64,000 bases of DNA from VAZQ01 sp050179645 (GCA_050179645.1 JBFXEX010000005.1:1-64000); one strand, 5' to 3'; numbered from the stretch's first letter, positions 1 through 8,574 are shown. The notes: generated from the letters alone by a model not told the origin. Made by a program: numbers and translations.

Positions 1-242
1 CAATAGGCCGAGGCGCGCTCGACGTCGGGTGGCAGGCTTTCGGAGCGCAACTCATTGGCGATGCCGAGCCGGCGGAAATGCTCCATCGAGCGTGCGTTGG
101 TGTTGTTGCATTTCGGGTGCTGCGCGTTCTGTAGTTTCTCGGTCACCAGGATGTGGGGTACGCCGCGCCACGAGAGCTCGATCGACATCGAAAGACCGAC
201 CGGCCCGCCGCCGACGATCAGCGCAAAGGTGTCCGCATCCAT
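1..242 (-). CDS. FAD-dependent monooxygenase, N-terminal part (cut by window edge)
   Basis: Only the first 80 or so codons are in the window; the rest lies left of position 1. Read from the ATG at 242, the protein opens with MDADTFALIVGGGPVGLSMS, an FAD-binding Rossmann start with GxGxxG (GGGPVG), followed by an acidic residue region typical of the PHBH/UbiH-type aromatic hydroxylases. The segment KCNNTNARSMEHFRRLG fits the conserved arginine-containing region of that family. Such enzymes hydroxylate aromatic or polyketide-like substrates with NAD(P)H and O2; the substrate here cannot be told. It sits 31 bases downstream of the esterase gene on the same strand and may share its transcript. 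Confidence 0.75.
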   Translation of the reverse strand, partial: MDADTFALIVGGGPVGLSMSIELSWRGVPHILVTEKLQNAQHPKCNNTNARSMEHFRRLGIANELRSESLPPDVERASAY

Positions 243-273
243 CTTGTCGGTCTCGCGATGCGATGCGGCGGCG

Positions 274-951
274 TCAGCGCATCGCCGCCGGAAGGCGGCG
301 CGCCAGGAATTCGCCGCCGTGGCGCAGGCCTTCCTGGTCGATACCGTGGCCGATGCCGTGCGAAATGTGCCACTCGACCGGCACGCCGAGCGAGGCCAGC
401 CCGCTGGAGGCGTGAAACAGCGCCTGCGCCGGGATCAGGTCGTCCTGATCGCCGTGGATCAGCAGCACCGGCGGGCGCGAACGGACTTCGGACGCGAACT
501 GGTCAGGGTTGGCGTCGGGCGGCACGACCAGCAGGCCGGAATATCCGACGATGGCGAACGGTGCGGTCGGCCGACGCAGGCCGACGTGCAGCGCCATCAT
601 GGTACCCTGACTGAAGCCGACGAGCGCCAGCGCCGAGGGCGGCAGATCGCGGCGCTTGAGTTCGGCATCCAGAAACTGATCAAGCACCGGCATGGCTTTG
701 TTGGCGCCGACCCAGCGCTCGTTGGGATCGCGCATGGTGAGCGGGAACCATTGCCGGCCGACCGGCGCTTGGCCGCAGGGTTCCGGCGCATGCGGCGAGA
801 CGAATGCGGCGTGCGGCAGCAGCCCCTGCCAGGCGCGGCCGATCTCGATCAGGTCGTTGCCGTCGGCGCCGTAGCCATGCAGGAAGACGACGAGCTGACG
901 GGCTGTCCCGGACTTCGGTTCGAGCCGTGGCCCGTCGAGTTGCGCGGCCAT
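274..951 (-). CDS. Alpha/beta hydrolase, phospholipase/carboxylesterase family
   Basis: A 225-residue serine hydrolase of the PF02230 (acyl-protein thioesterase/carboxylesterase) type, the usual length for that family. The oxyanion segment FLHGYGADG, the nucleophile elbow GFSQGT, the aspartate in HGDQDDLIP and the histidine in SHGIGHG give a complete catalytic triad. No signal peptide is visible, so it should be cytoplasmic. The start is the ATG at 951, which overlaps the stop of the upstream glycosylase by one base (TGATG), so the two are probably translationally coupled. An open frame continues upstream, but that part reads as the tail of the glycosylase in another frame. The substrate is unknown. 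Confidence 0.85.
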   Translation of the reverse strand: MAAQLDGPRLEPKSGTARQLVVFLHGYGADGNDLIEIGRAWQGLLPHAAFVSPHAPEPCGQAPVGRQWFPLTMRDPNERWVGANKAMPVLDQFLDAELKRRDLPPSALALVGFSQGTMMALHVGLRRPTAPFAIVGYSGLLVVPPDANPDQFASEVRSRPPVLLIHGDQDDLIPAQALFHASSGLASLGVPVEWHISHGIGHGIDQEGLRHGGEFLARRLPAAMR

Positions 952-1700
952 CAGGCCCTCCGTTTGGTGTTCTGTTTTCGGGTTGCCGGCGCTGTCGGCT
1001 TGCCGGACGCCTTGGCGCGGGATCGCGCCGGCCGTGTGGCCGGCGGGCGCGCCGCCGCCACCAGCAGACCGTCGCGCTGCTTGCGCGCCCGATAGTAGGT
1101 CCATAGCAGGCGCGCGGCGACCGCGCGCCAGGGGCGCCACCCTTCGCCGAGTGCGGCCATCTCCTTGGTGGTCGGCCGGCGCTCCAACTCAAGCAGGAGC
1201 CTGGCCGCTTCCTGCAGAGCGAGGTCGCCCGCCGGCCATGCATCCGCGTGTCCGAGACAGGCCAGAAGGTAGATGTCGGCGGTCCATGGCCCGATGCCGT
1301 GAACGGCGGTGAGCTTCGCGTGCGCATCGTCGGCCGGCAGGCGGCCGAGCGCGCCGAGATCGAGGTCGCCGGCTTCAACCGCCTTGGCGATCGCCTTGAG
1401 CGTGCGGATTTTCGGCGCCGAGAGCCCGGTGCGCTTGAGCTTGTCGCTGCGGGCGCGCACGACGGCGGCGGGCTCCAGCGGGTCGATCGCGGCGGTCAGC
1501 CGGCCGAGGATTGCGGCGGCGCTCGCCACCGACAATTGCTGCGACACGACGATCGAGACGAGGCCGGCAAATCCGTCGGCGCGGCGGCGCAGCGGCGGCC
1601 GCTCGGCGACCGCGAGGACATGACCGAAGCGCATATCGGCAGTAACGAGCCGCGCGATCGCCGCATCGAGCTCCGCTTCGGTGTGGATGAACGAGGACAT
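951..1700 (-). CDS. DNA-3-methyladenine glycosylase (HhH-GPD superfamily)
   Basis: This 249-residue protein belongs to the AlkA-like helix-hairpin-helix-GPD base-excision glycosylases, which remove alkylated purines from DNA. The hairpin HGIGPWTADIYLL is followed by the catalytic aspartate in PAGDLAL (about residue 165). The C-terminal 35 residues are rich in Arg, Lys, Ala and Pro and probably form a disordered DNA-binding tail. The ATG at 1700 starts the conserved domain cleanly; longer upstream in-frame sequence has no family resemblance. It is divergent from gluQ with 54 bases between them, and its stop overlaps the start of the downstream esterase. Confidence 0.88.
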   Translation of the reverse strand: MSSFIHTEAELDAAIARLVTADMRFGHVLAVAERPPLRRRADGFAGLVSIVVSQQLSVASAAAILGRLTAAIDPLEPAAVVRARSDKLKRTGLSAPKIRTLKAIAKAVEAGDLDLGALGRLPADDAHAKLTAVHGIGPWTADIYLLACLGHADAWPAGDLALQEAARLLLELERRPTTKEMAALGEGWRPWRAVAARLLWTYYRARKQRDGLLVAAARPPATRPARSRAKASGKPTAPATRKQNTKRRA

Positions 1701-1754
1701 GACCGGCGCGAAGCATCTACAATTGCAGCCTCCGCGCAACCGTTTTCTAGGCTC

Positions 1755-2627
1755 ATGACTAAATCTGTTTTTCGCTTCGCGCCGAGCCCGAATGGCTTTC
1801 TGCACCTCGGTCATGCCCTCTCGGCGCTGATTAATTTCGACCGGGCATGCGCATCGGGCGGCCGCTTTCTGCTGCGGATCGAGGACATCGACGCTATGCG
1901 CTGCCGCCCCGAGTTCGAACAGGCGATTTACGAGGACCTGTCCTGGCTCGGAATAACCTGGGAACAACCTGTGCGGCGTCAGAGCGAGCATTTCGACGAT
2001 TATCGGGGCGCACTTCAGGCGCTCGACGCGCAGGGCCTGATCTACGAGACCTTCGACAGCCGTGCCGAGATCGCCCGGCTGGTCGCCGCCCGCGAGCGGC
2101 ATGCGCGCTGGCCGCGCGATCCCGACGGCGCGCCGCTCTATCCCGGGTCGGCAGCGGCCATGGCCGCCGCTGAGCGCAGGCGGCGGCGCGATGCCGGCGA
2201 GCCCTATGCGCTGCGTCTCGACATGCCGGCCGCGATCGCGCGTGCCGGCGGGTTGTTCTGGGACGAGACCGGGGCAGGGCCCGATGGCGAGACCGGCCGC
2301 ATTATGGCGCAGCCGGCCGCCTGGGGCGACGTGGTGCTAGCCCGCAAGGAAACCCCGACCAGCTATCACCTCTCGGTGGTGGTCGACGACGCCCGTCAGA
2401 GCGTGACCGACGTCGTGCGGGGACAGGACCTGTTCTGGTCGACCAGCGTGCACCGGCTGCTGCAGGTGTTGCTGGGATTGCCGGCGCCGCGCTATCACCA
2501 CCATCGCCTGATGCGCGACGCGGACGGCCGAAAGCTTGCAAAATCAACCCGTTCCACGTCGCTGCGGGTGTTGCGGGAAGCGGGCGCCACTCCCGTCGAC
2601 ATCCGGCGCATGGCGGGGCTTGCTTGA
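1755..2627 (+). CDS. gluQ: Glutamyl-Q tRNA(Asp) synthetase
   Basis: GluQ-RS attaches glutamate to queuosine at the wobble position of tRNA(Asp). The 290-residue product is a truncated GluRS-like catalytic domain with no anticodon-binding domain, as expected for the family. The class I signature is APSPNGFLHLGH near residue 10, RFLLRIEDID follows near residue 40, and the KMSKS loop is KLAKSTRS near residue 262. The zinc-binding cysteines of the E. coli enzyme are not seen: the matching stretch reads YETFDSRAEI and, later, YPGSAAA. The start is the ATG at 1755. The downstream kinase gene begins 51 bases after the stop. Confidence 0.9.
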   Translation: MTKSVFRFAPSPNGFLHLGHALSALINFDRACASGGRFLLRIEDIDAMRCRPEFEQAIYEDLSWLGITWEQPVRRQSEHFDDYRGALQALDAQGLIYETFDSRAEIARLVAARERHARWPRDPDGAPLYPGSAAAMAAAERRRRRDAGEPYALRLDMPAAIARAGGLFWDETGAGPDGETGRIMAQPAAWGDVVLARKETPTSYHLSVVVDDARQSVTDVVRGQDLFWSTSVHRLLQVLLGLPAPRYHHHRLMRDADGRKLAKSTRSTSLRVLREAGATPVDIRRMAGLA

Positions 2628-2678
2628 GCAACTGCTGCGATCGGCATATGCCAGGAAAGTCTTGGGCGGGGACGGCGG

Positions 2679-3917
2679 ATGGCGAAGGCAAGGGCGACCA
2701 AACGTGCCAGGAGGCGCGCCGGGAGCGGCGGGGTCGGCCGTGCTCGCAAGGTTACATCGCGGACGCGCACGCCTGCGCTCAACTCACGCGCCATCGAGGC
2801 CACGCTCGCCGACATCGCGCACGAAATCCGCACGCCGCTCACCGGCATCCTGGCGCTGGGAGAACTGCTGGCGACGTCCGAACTCGGCGAACGCGAACGC
2901 GGCTGGGCCACGTCGATCAAGACCACCGCGGAGCATCTGTCGCTGCTGACCTCGCTGATCGTCGATGCCGCGCGCGCCCAGTCCAAGGGACTCGTCTTGC
3001 GGCGGGAACTGGTTCGGCCGCAGCGGCTCGCCGAAGCGGTGGCGGTCACGCTCAAGGCGCGGGCCGAAGGCAAGTCGATCGTGTCGGAAAGCGCCATCGC
3101 CGACGACCTGCCGGCTGCGGTGATCGGCGATGCGCTGCGCCTGCGCGCTGCGCTGGAAAATCTCATCGACAACGCGGTGAAGTTCACCGAGCGCGGCAGC
3201 ATCCGGTTCGAGGTAAATTGTGAACCCGCTGCGCGGGGCCGCGTGCGGCTCATCTTCACCGTGACCGACAGCGGGATCGGGTTGAGCGCGAACGAGATCA
3301 AGCGATTATTCCGGCCGTTTGCGCAGGCGAACGAGCAGATCGCGCGGCGCTATGGCGGCGCCGGGCTCGGGCTGGCATTCGTCAAACGCATCGCCAAAGC
3401 GATGGGCGGTGATCTGACCGTTCGCAGCATGCCGGAGGGCGGCAGCCGCTTTCAGCTTTCGGTGATCGTCGACGAGGTCAAATCCTCGGACGGGGTGGTC
3501 GCCGGCGGTACGACGTCAACGCGCGCCGCGGCCCTGCGTCCGCTCTATATTTTGTGCGTGGACGACAACCCCTACGGCCGAGTCGTGATCAACACCATTC
3601 TGACCGAGCTCGGTCATCGCGCCGATTTCGTCGGCACCGGCGAGGCCGCGGTCGATGCGGTGACCCATGCGCGCTACGATGCCGTGCTGATGGACGTGAC
3701 GCTGCCGGGCATCGACGGCATCGAGGCGACGCGCCGCATCCGCGCGTTGAGCGGCGACGTGGCCCGGGTGCCGATCGTCGGCATCTCCGGCCGCGCCACC
3801 GCGGACGACGAGGTTGTTGGCCGTGAAGCAGGAATGAACGGCTATCTCACTAAGCCGCTGTCGCCCAGCGGACTGACCGCGGCGCTGGAGGCACTCCCCG
3901 CGCCGAAAGCATCATAA
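2679..3917 (+). CDS. Hybrid histidine kinase with C-terminal receiver, no sensor domain
   Basis: A 412-residue protein in the order HisKA (about 38-105), HATPase_c (about 145-265), receiver (about 290-408). The phospho-accepting histidine is H48 in ADIAHEIRTPLTG. The ATPase N box is ENLIDNAVKF, the G boxes are DSGIGL and GGAGLGL. The receiver has CVDDN and the phospho-acceptor D339 in VLMDVTLPG, with the conserved lysine in YLTKPLS. The N-terminal 35 residues are basic and there is no membrane segment or PAS/GAF domain, so it is cytoplasmic and must take its signal from a partner or from its basic tail. GGCGGGG lies just before the ATG at 2679. No response regulator gene is adjacent. Confidence 0.88.
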   Translation: MAKARATKRARRRAGSGGVGRARKVTSRTRTPALNSRAIEATLADIAHEIRTPLTGILALGELLATSELGERERGWATSIKTTAEHLSLLTSLIVDAARAQSKGLVLRRELVRPQRLAEAVAVTLKARAEGKSIVSESAIADDLPAAVIGDALRLRAALENLIDNAVKFTERGSIRFEVNCEPAARGRVRLIFTVTDSGIGLSANEIKRLFRPFAQANEQIARRYGGAGLGLAFVKRIAKAMGGDLTVRSMPEGGSRFQLSVIVDEVKSSDGVVAGGTTSTRAAALRPLYILCVDDNPYGRVVINTILTELGHRADFVGTGEAAVDAVTHARYDAVLMDVTLPGIDGIEATRRIRALSGDVARVPIVGISGRATADDEVVGREAGMNGYLTKPLSPSGLTAALEALPAPKAS

Positions 3918-4004
3918 CGCTCGTTGGCGGTTAGCGCTATGGTCCGAGACTGCTGCATGCCGGCGCCGGGCGCGGTTTCGCTCTTGAACAGCGCCCCCGG
4001 ATAT

Positions 4005-4706
4005 TCATGCAAAGCGAATTTTTGGCCGCTGGTCAGCATCTCGCCCAATTTCCTTTGTCGACATGAACACGTGCGATATCCGACTGTTCAATAGATGCTG
4101 CCGCGGCAAGCCAAGAAGGCAGCGGCTGAGTTCAATGGCTCCTTGCCATTCCTCGATTGAAGTAGGCCCGCTCATCTCGTTGTCGTCCAAGAAGCAGACA
4201 AACAGCAGGCGCGCCGGAACATCGTGATCGATGAGAAACTTCAGATGAGCGATACGGTTCGCGGTCTGATAGAGCGCGCCGGTCCACGGAATGAGTGGGC
4301 TAGCCCGCAAGGCGGCTGCGGTTGCGTCTAATGACGCTGAAATTCGATCGAGAGACTTTTCGCTAGCTTTGCTTCCTTCCGAGAGCATCTCGCGGATATG
4401 CGCCTTCGCTTCGACCAGAAGGATTTCGCCACCATCGGCACGTCCGAGTGCGTCCCATTGAGGACCTCTGCTCGGCCAGAATTCGCTGAGAGCGGCGGAT
4501 AACTCAGGATGGCCGATGCGCTCGAGGAAGGATTTATCGCGATATTCGGCAAAGCCATCGTCTGCGAGCGGCGAAAGCCACTCGATCCTGGCCACGTCGG
4601 GAAGCTGTGAACGTACGCGTGAATCAAAGTAGTCAGGCGCGTCATTGATCGCGCGCTGTATCCATTTGAGACTTCCTTTGTTGCCTCGGTCCTGAATGAC
4701 GCGCAT
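4005..4706 (-). CDS. Hypothetical protein with a possible PD-(D/E)XK nuclease-like motif
   Basis: I do not recognise the family of this 233-residue protein. One stretch, WDALGRADGGEILLVEAKAH (residues 84-103), has the pattern D...E-x-K with a hydrophobic strand before ExK, which is what the PD-(D/E)XK nuclease core looks like: D85, E99 and K101 would be the metal and catalytic residues. It has no signal peptide or clear membrane segment. GC content is visibly lower than in the neighbouring genes (near 57 percent by eye against about 66), which suggests transfer. It stands alone between the hybrid kinase and ethylmalonyl-CoA mutase, with 87 and 111 non-coding bases on either side. The nuclease idea is an inference from one motif. 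Confidence 0.6.
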   Translation of the reverse strand: MRVIQDRGNKGSLKWIQRAINDAPDYFDSRVRSQLPDVARIEWLSPLADDGFAEYRDKSFLERIGHPELSAALSEFWPSRGPQWDALGRADGGEILLVEAKAHIREMLSEGSKASEKSLDRISASLDATAAALRASPLIPWTGALYQTANRIAHLKFLIDHDVPARLLFVCFLDDNEMSGPTSIEEWQGAIELSRCLLGLPRQHLLNSRISHVFMSTKEIGRDADQRPKIRFA

Positions 4707-4817
4707 GGTCCATCACACATTGCAATAGGGGGATCGTTTATCGGACCTACCAGGAAGCGGTACAAGGATCGTGCTGAAGAAGAAAAAGTTTTGACCTGCA
4801 ATTTCCTAAAATGCATC

Positions 4818-6815
4818 CTACAGCGCCTTGTCAGCGTGCTTTTCGACTATGCCGACCACATCCTTCATGATCCGGTTCAGCTCGAAGTCCTTCGGCGTGT
4901 AGACCGCGGCGACGCCGGCATCCTGCAGGGTCTGCGCATCCTCGGGCGGAATGATGCCGCCGACGATCACCGGAATGTCGTCGAGCCCGGCATCCTTCAT
5001 GCGCGTCACCACGTCCTTGACCAGCGGCACGTGGGAGCCCGAGAGGATCGACAGCCCGACCACATGCGCCTTCTGCTCGCGCGCCGCCTCGACGATCTCG
5101 GCGGGCGTCAGGCGGATGCCCTCGTAGACGACGTCCATGCCGGCGTCGCGCGCGCGCACCGCGATCTGCTCGGCGCCGTTGGAATGGCCGTCGAGGCCGG
5201 GCTTGCCGACCAGGAATTTCAACCGCCGGCCGAGCTTCTTCGACACCCGGTCGATGTCGGCGCGCAGGTCGTCCGGCGCCGGACTGTCGTTGCGCGCCGC
5301 GCGGCCGACGCCGGTCGGGGCGCGATACTGGCCGAAATCGGCGCGCAGCACCTCGCCCCATTCGCCGGTGGTGACGCCGGCCTTGGCGCAGACGATCGAG
5401 GCCGGCATGATGTTGCGGCCGTCGCGCGCCGCCTGCCGCAACTCGCGGAGCGCAGCCTCGACCGCCGTCTGGTCACGGCTCGCGCGCCAGGCGTTGAGCC
5501 GCGCAATCTGCTCGGCCTCGACCTCGTGCGGCACCGTGAGGATGGCGTCTTCGCCGGCCGACAGCGGCGATGGCTCGGTTTCCTTGAACTTGTTGACGCC
5601 GACCACGATCAGCTCGCCGCGTTCGATCGCCTCGACGCGCTGCGAGTTGCTCTCGACGAGCTGTCCCTTCATGTAGCCCATCTCGACCGCCGCGATGGCG
5701 CCGCCGAGCCGCTCGATATGCCCCAGTTCATCGAGCGCTGCGCGCTTGAGTTCGTCGACCTTGCGGGCGATTTCGACGGAGCCGTCGAAGATGTCGCCGT
5801 ATTCGAGCAGGTCGGTCTCGTAGGCCAAAATCTGCTGCATCCGCAACGACCACTGCTGGTCCCACGGCCGCGGCAGGCCGAGCGCCTCGTTCCAGGCCGG
5901 AAGCTGCACGGCCCGGGCGCGGGCCCCCTTCGAGAGCGTCACCGCCAGCATTTCGATCAGGATGCGGTACACATTGTTTTCAGGCTGGGGTTCGGTGAGG
6001 CCCAGCGAATTGACCTGCACGCCATAGCGGAACAGCCGCTGCTTCGGGTCATTGACGCCATAGCGTTGCGCGGTGATCTCGTCCCATAGTTCCGAGAATG
6101 CGCGCATCTTGCACATCTCGGTAATGAAGCGCATGCCGGCGTTGACGAAGAACGAGATGCGGCCGACCACGTCGCCGAATGCAGATGCCTCGACCTGGCC
6201 GGACTCCTTGACGGTGTCGAGCACCGCGATCGCGGTGGCGAGCGCAAACGCCAGTTCCTGCACCGGCGTCGCGCCGGCCTCCTGCAGGTGGTACGAGCAG
6301 ACGTTCATCGGATTCCACTTCGGCATCTCCCGGGTGGTGAACAGGATCGTGTCCTTGATCAGCCGCATGGAAGGCGCCGGCGGAAACACGTGCGTGCCGC
6401 GCGAAAGATATTCCTTGATGATGTCGTTCTGCGTCGTGCCGGTGAGTTTTGCCCGCGGCACGTTCTGCTCGTCGGCGACCGCGATGTAGAGCGCCAGCAT
6501 CCAGGCGGCGGTGGCGTTGATCGTCATCGAGGTGTTCATCGCGTCGAGCGGGATCTGCTCGAACAGCGTGCGCATGTCGCCGAGATGCGAGATCGGGACG
6601 CCGACCTTGCCGACTTCGCCGCGTGCCAGCACGTGATCGCTGTCGTAGCCGGTCTGGGTTGGGAGATCGAAGGCGACCGAAAGGCCGGTCTGGCCCTTGG
6701 CGAGATTGCGGCGATAGAGCGCGTTGGAGTCCTGCGCGTTGGAATGGCCCGCATAGGTGCGGAACATCCAGGGCCGGTCGCGCTCGCGCCTACTGCTGTC
6801 CGATGGCTGGGTCAT
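4818..6815 (-). CDS. ecm: Ethylmalonyl-CoA mutase (adenosylcobalamin-dependent)
   Basis: Ecm (also called MeaA) rearranges (2R)-ethylmalonyl-CoA to methylsuccinyl-CoA in the ethylmalonyl-CoA pathway. The 665-residue product carries a mutase barrel (about 15-510) and a C-terminal B12-binding domain (about 530-660) with the DxHxxG motif as LDGHSNGAE. Its length and the segments AGHSNAQDSNALYRRNL, GTTQNDIIKEYLSRGTHVFP and SVAFDLPTQTGYDSDH fit Ecm better than methylmalonyl-CoA mutase, which is near 720 residues. Crotonyl-CoA carboxylase/reductase and methylsuccinyl-CoA dehydrogenase lie within 6 kb, which supports the call. A tripartite-type binding protein lies 102 bases upstream on the same strand. 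Isobutyryl-CoA or methylmalonyl-CoA mutase is the alternative, but less likely. Confidence 0.92.
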   Translation of the reverse strand: MTQPSDSSRRERDRPWMFRTYAGHSNAQDSNALYRRNLAKGQTGLSVAFDLPTQTGYDSDHVLARGEVGKVGVPISHLGDMRTLFEQIPLDAMNTSMTINATAAWMLALYIAVADEQNVPRAKLTGTTQNDIIKEYLSRGTHVFPPAPSMRLIKDTILFTTREMPKWNPMNVCSYHLQEAGATPVQELAFALATAIAVLDTVKESGQVEASAFGDVVGRISFFVNAGMRFITEMCKMRAFSELWDEITAQRYGVNDPKQRLFRYGVQVNSLGLTEPQPENNVYRILIEMLAVTLSKGARARAVQLPAWNEALGLPRPWDQQWSLRMQQILAYETDLLEYGDIFDGSVEIARKVDELKRAALDELGHIERLGGAIAAVEMGYMKGQLVESNSQRVEAIERGELIVVGVNKFKETEPSPLSAGEDAILTVPHEVEAEQIARLNAWRASRDQTAVEAALRELRQAARDGRNIMPASIVCAKAGVTTGEWGEVLRADFGQYRAPTGVGRAARNDSPAPDDLRADIDRVSKKLGRRLKFLVGKPGLDGHSNGAEQIAVRARDAGMDVVYEGIRLTPAEIVEAAREQKAHVVGLSILSGSHVPLVKDVVTRMKDAGLDDIPVIVGGIIPPEDAQTLQDAGVAAVYTPKDFELNRIMKDVVGIVEKHADKAL

Positions 6816-6828
6816 TTTGCTGCCTCGC

Positions 6829-6840
6829 CATTGTGCAATG
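6829..6840. promoter_or_regulatory. Short palindrome just upstream of ecm
   Basis: CATTGTGCAATG is a 5-bp inverted repeat around a 2-bp centre, 14 bases before the ecm start codon. It may be an operator or mere chance; there is only one copy and no matching site in front of mcd. Confidence 0.25.
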
Positions 6841-6917
6841 CAGCATAGAGGCCGCTCGCCCGCAAGCGCATTCTGCAGGCAGGCGAGCGTTTGGAGTGTG
6901 CGGGCTGGAGGTCGCGA

Positions 6918-7946
6918 TTATTTGGACTTCGCCGAATAGGCGGCCTTGATCTTGTCCAGCAGGTCTGGCTGCAGGTCGCTGACCGAATGCACCAGCTTCT
7001 GCAATTCCTCGCCGGTGAACGGGTTGACCCTGAGCTTGGTCCGCTCCACCTCGGCGAGGAATTCCGGGTCCTTCATGGTGGCATCGAAGGCGCGGCGAAG
7101 TGCGTTGAGCCGGTCCGCCGGCACGCCTGGCGTGGTGAAGAAGGCGGAGCCGACCTCGGCGGCGTTGACCACCGCGCTGAGAACTGCGCGCTGCTCGTCG
7201 TTCTGCGCCAACTCCACCACGGTCGGGACATCGGCCATTTCGGGATGCCGCTTGAGTGCGTACTGAACGAGGATCGAGACCTTCTTGTCGCGGACCCAGT
7301 CCGGATGCGCGACCTTGAGGGCGACCCACGAGGTCGAGTGGCCCTCCGCCTCGCCGCGCTCGACTGCGAGCATGGCCTCGGCCGATCCCTTGTAGCCGAG
7401 GATCAGCTTGAACTTGGTGCCGAGCACGCGGTTGGTCACGTTCGGATAGACGTAAACCGTCGAGCCGACGCCGGTGGCCGACAGCGTTGCCGGCGTCTTC
7501 AGCGCGTCGGCGAATGTCTTCACCGGCGACGTGTTCCACATGAAGACCATGTTGACGAGCGAGTCGACGCGGCCGATCCAGTTGAACTCGGCGGTCTTGA
7601 ACCGCACGCCGGCCGTGCCGAGCCGTTCGTCGAGCGGCGTCGTCGGCGCCGCGATGGCGATCACGGTACCGTCCTTCGGCGAGACGTTGAACGCCGTATT
7701 GGCTGCGAGGAAGCTGCCGGCGCCCGGCATGTTTTTCGGCACGATCGTCGGCTTGCCGGGAATGTGCTTGCCGATGTGGCGGGCAAGCAGCCGGCCCCAG
7801 GTGTCGTTGCTGCCGCCGGGCGGATAGCCGATCACCAGGTCGACGGTCTTGCCTTTGTAGAATTCCTCCGGCGTCTGCGCGGCCGTCGGATTGACGCTTG
7901 CGACCATCGCCATGGCCAACAGGCTCATCCGCCAAATTCCGTTCAT
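6918..7946 (-). CDS. Tripartite tricarboxylate transporter (Bug/TctC) substrate-binding protein
   Basis: A periplasmic binding protein of the Bug (TctC) family, which captures carboxylates or related small acids for TctAB-type carriers. The 342-residue precursor starts at the ATG at 7946 with GGGAGGGG just before it and has a signal peptide ending near PTAAQTPEEF. The mature start, EEFYKGKTVDLVIGYPPGG, and the later NMPGAGS segment are the two conserved binding-loop regions of the family. No TctA or TctB gene is in the window, so it is an orphan receptor, as is common in Bradyrhizobium-like and Bordetella-like genomes. It is upstream of ecm on the same strand, but the ligand is unknown. Confidence 0.87.
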   Translation of the reverse strand: MNGIWRMSLLAMAMVASVNPTAAQTPEEFYKGKTVDLVIGYPPGGSNDTWGRLLARHIGKHIPGKPTIVPKNMPGAGSFLAANTAFNVSPKDGTVIAIAAPTTPLDERLGTAGVRFKTAEFNWIGRVDSLVNMVFMWNTSPVKTFADALKTPATLSATGVGSTVYVYPNVTNRVLGTKFKLILGYKGSAEAMLAVERGEAEGHSTSWVALKVAHPDWVRDKKVSILVQYALKRHPEMADVPTVVELAQNDEQRAVLSAVVNAAEVGSAFFTTPGVPADRLNALRRAFDATMKDPEFLAEVERTKLRVNPFTGEELQKLVHSVSDLQPDLLDKIKAAYSAKSK

Positions 7947-8055
7947 GTCCCCTCCCGATCCGCGCGGTTCTTGGAATTTGACCGCAATAAGCCATCGCGA
8001 GCGCGCCGCCGCAATGCGACACGCTCGCGCCAACCGAACGTCCGCCTGTTGCAGC

Positions 8056-8313
8056 CTAGGCTCGTTTGATCAGCCGGAGGAGGAAGAGCAGGATGCAGGC
8101 GCCGATTGTGGCGCTGATAATCGCGGTCAGCCACCATGGGCCGAGTCCCGGCAGGTGGAGCGCACCCCACAGCCAGCCGCCGATGAAGGCGCCAATCACG
8201 CCGACGACGAGATCGCCGATAATGCCGAAGCCGCCGCCTTTCATGATCTGGCCAGCGAGCCAGCCGGCGATCAGGCCGATGATCAGAAATACGATCAGAC
8301 TTTCACCTTCCAT
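8056..8313 (-). CDS. GlsB/YeaQ/YmgE family small membrane protein
   Basis: An 85-residue inner-membrane protein with three hydrophobic helices (about 6-24, 31-52 and 60-80). The glycine-rich pattern LIAGWLAGQIMKGGGFGIIG followed by DLVVGVIGAFIGGWL is diagnostic of the transglycosylase-associated (YeaQ/YmgE) family. Members are often induced by general stress, but their molecular function is not settled. The start is the ATG at 8313; a longer frame reaching 8367 would add 18 basic residues with no family match. It is upstream of and on the same strand as the Bug-type receptor, 109 bases away, and divergent from ccr. Confidence 0.85.
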   Translation of the reverse strand: MEGESLIVFLIIGLIAGWLAGQIMKGGGFGIIGDLVVGVIGAFIGGWLWGALHLPGLGPWWLTAIISATIGACILLFLLRLIKRA

Positions 8314-8515
8314 GGCGCGAACCCTCCCGACATGGCGCCGCCCCCAAAGGCACGGCGCGCGTTGCACCTACGACAAAAGGATAGCCCGCGCCGGCACCAG
8401 TGTCAGCGTCAGGCAATGCTAGGATTGCAAATATCGCCGGTATTCTTTTGGCCGCTCCAAGTGCGGCGATCGGCCGGTCACGCGCCCGCGCGGCTCTGTT
8501 GCGCCGCAGCATAAA

Positions 8516-8524
8516 TTGCGGCAA
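8516..8524. promoter_or_regulatory. TTGC-type inverted repeat upstream of ccr
   Basis: TTGCGGCAA, extended as AAATTGCGGCAAACT, lies 50 bases before the ccr start codon, and a TTGCAAAT half-site lies at 8425-8432. TTTGC-containing sites bind RamB/ScfR-type regulators of acetate metabolism in other bacteria. That this one does so here is a guess from resemblance. The 261-base gap at 8314-8574 holds nothing else I can identify. Confidence 0.3.
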
Positions 8525-8574
8525 ACTGTTTGGAGTTTATTTTGATTGCATCGGTGCGGTGCGGGAGACAGCGC

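Noticed and set aside
3842..4048. Small minus-strand frame after the hybrid kinase
   Set aside because: It overlaps the ends of two better genes, has no ribosome site and no recognisable protein features.
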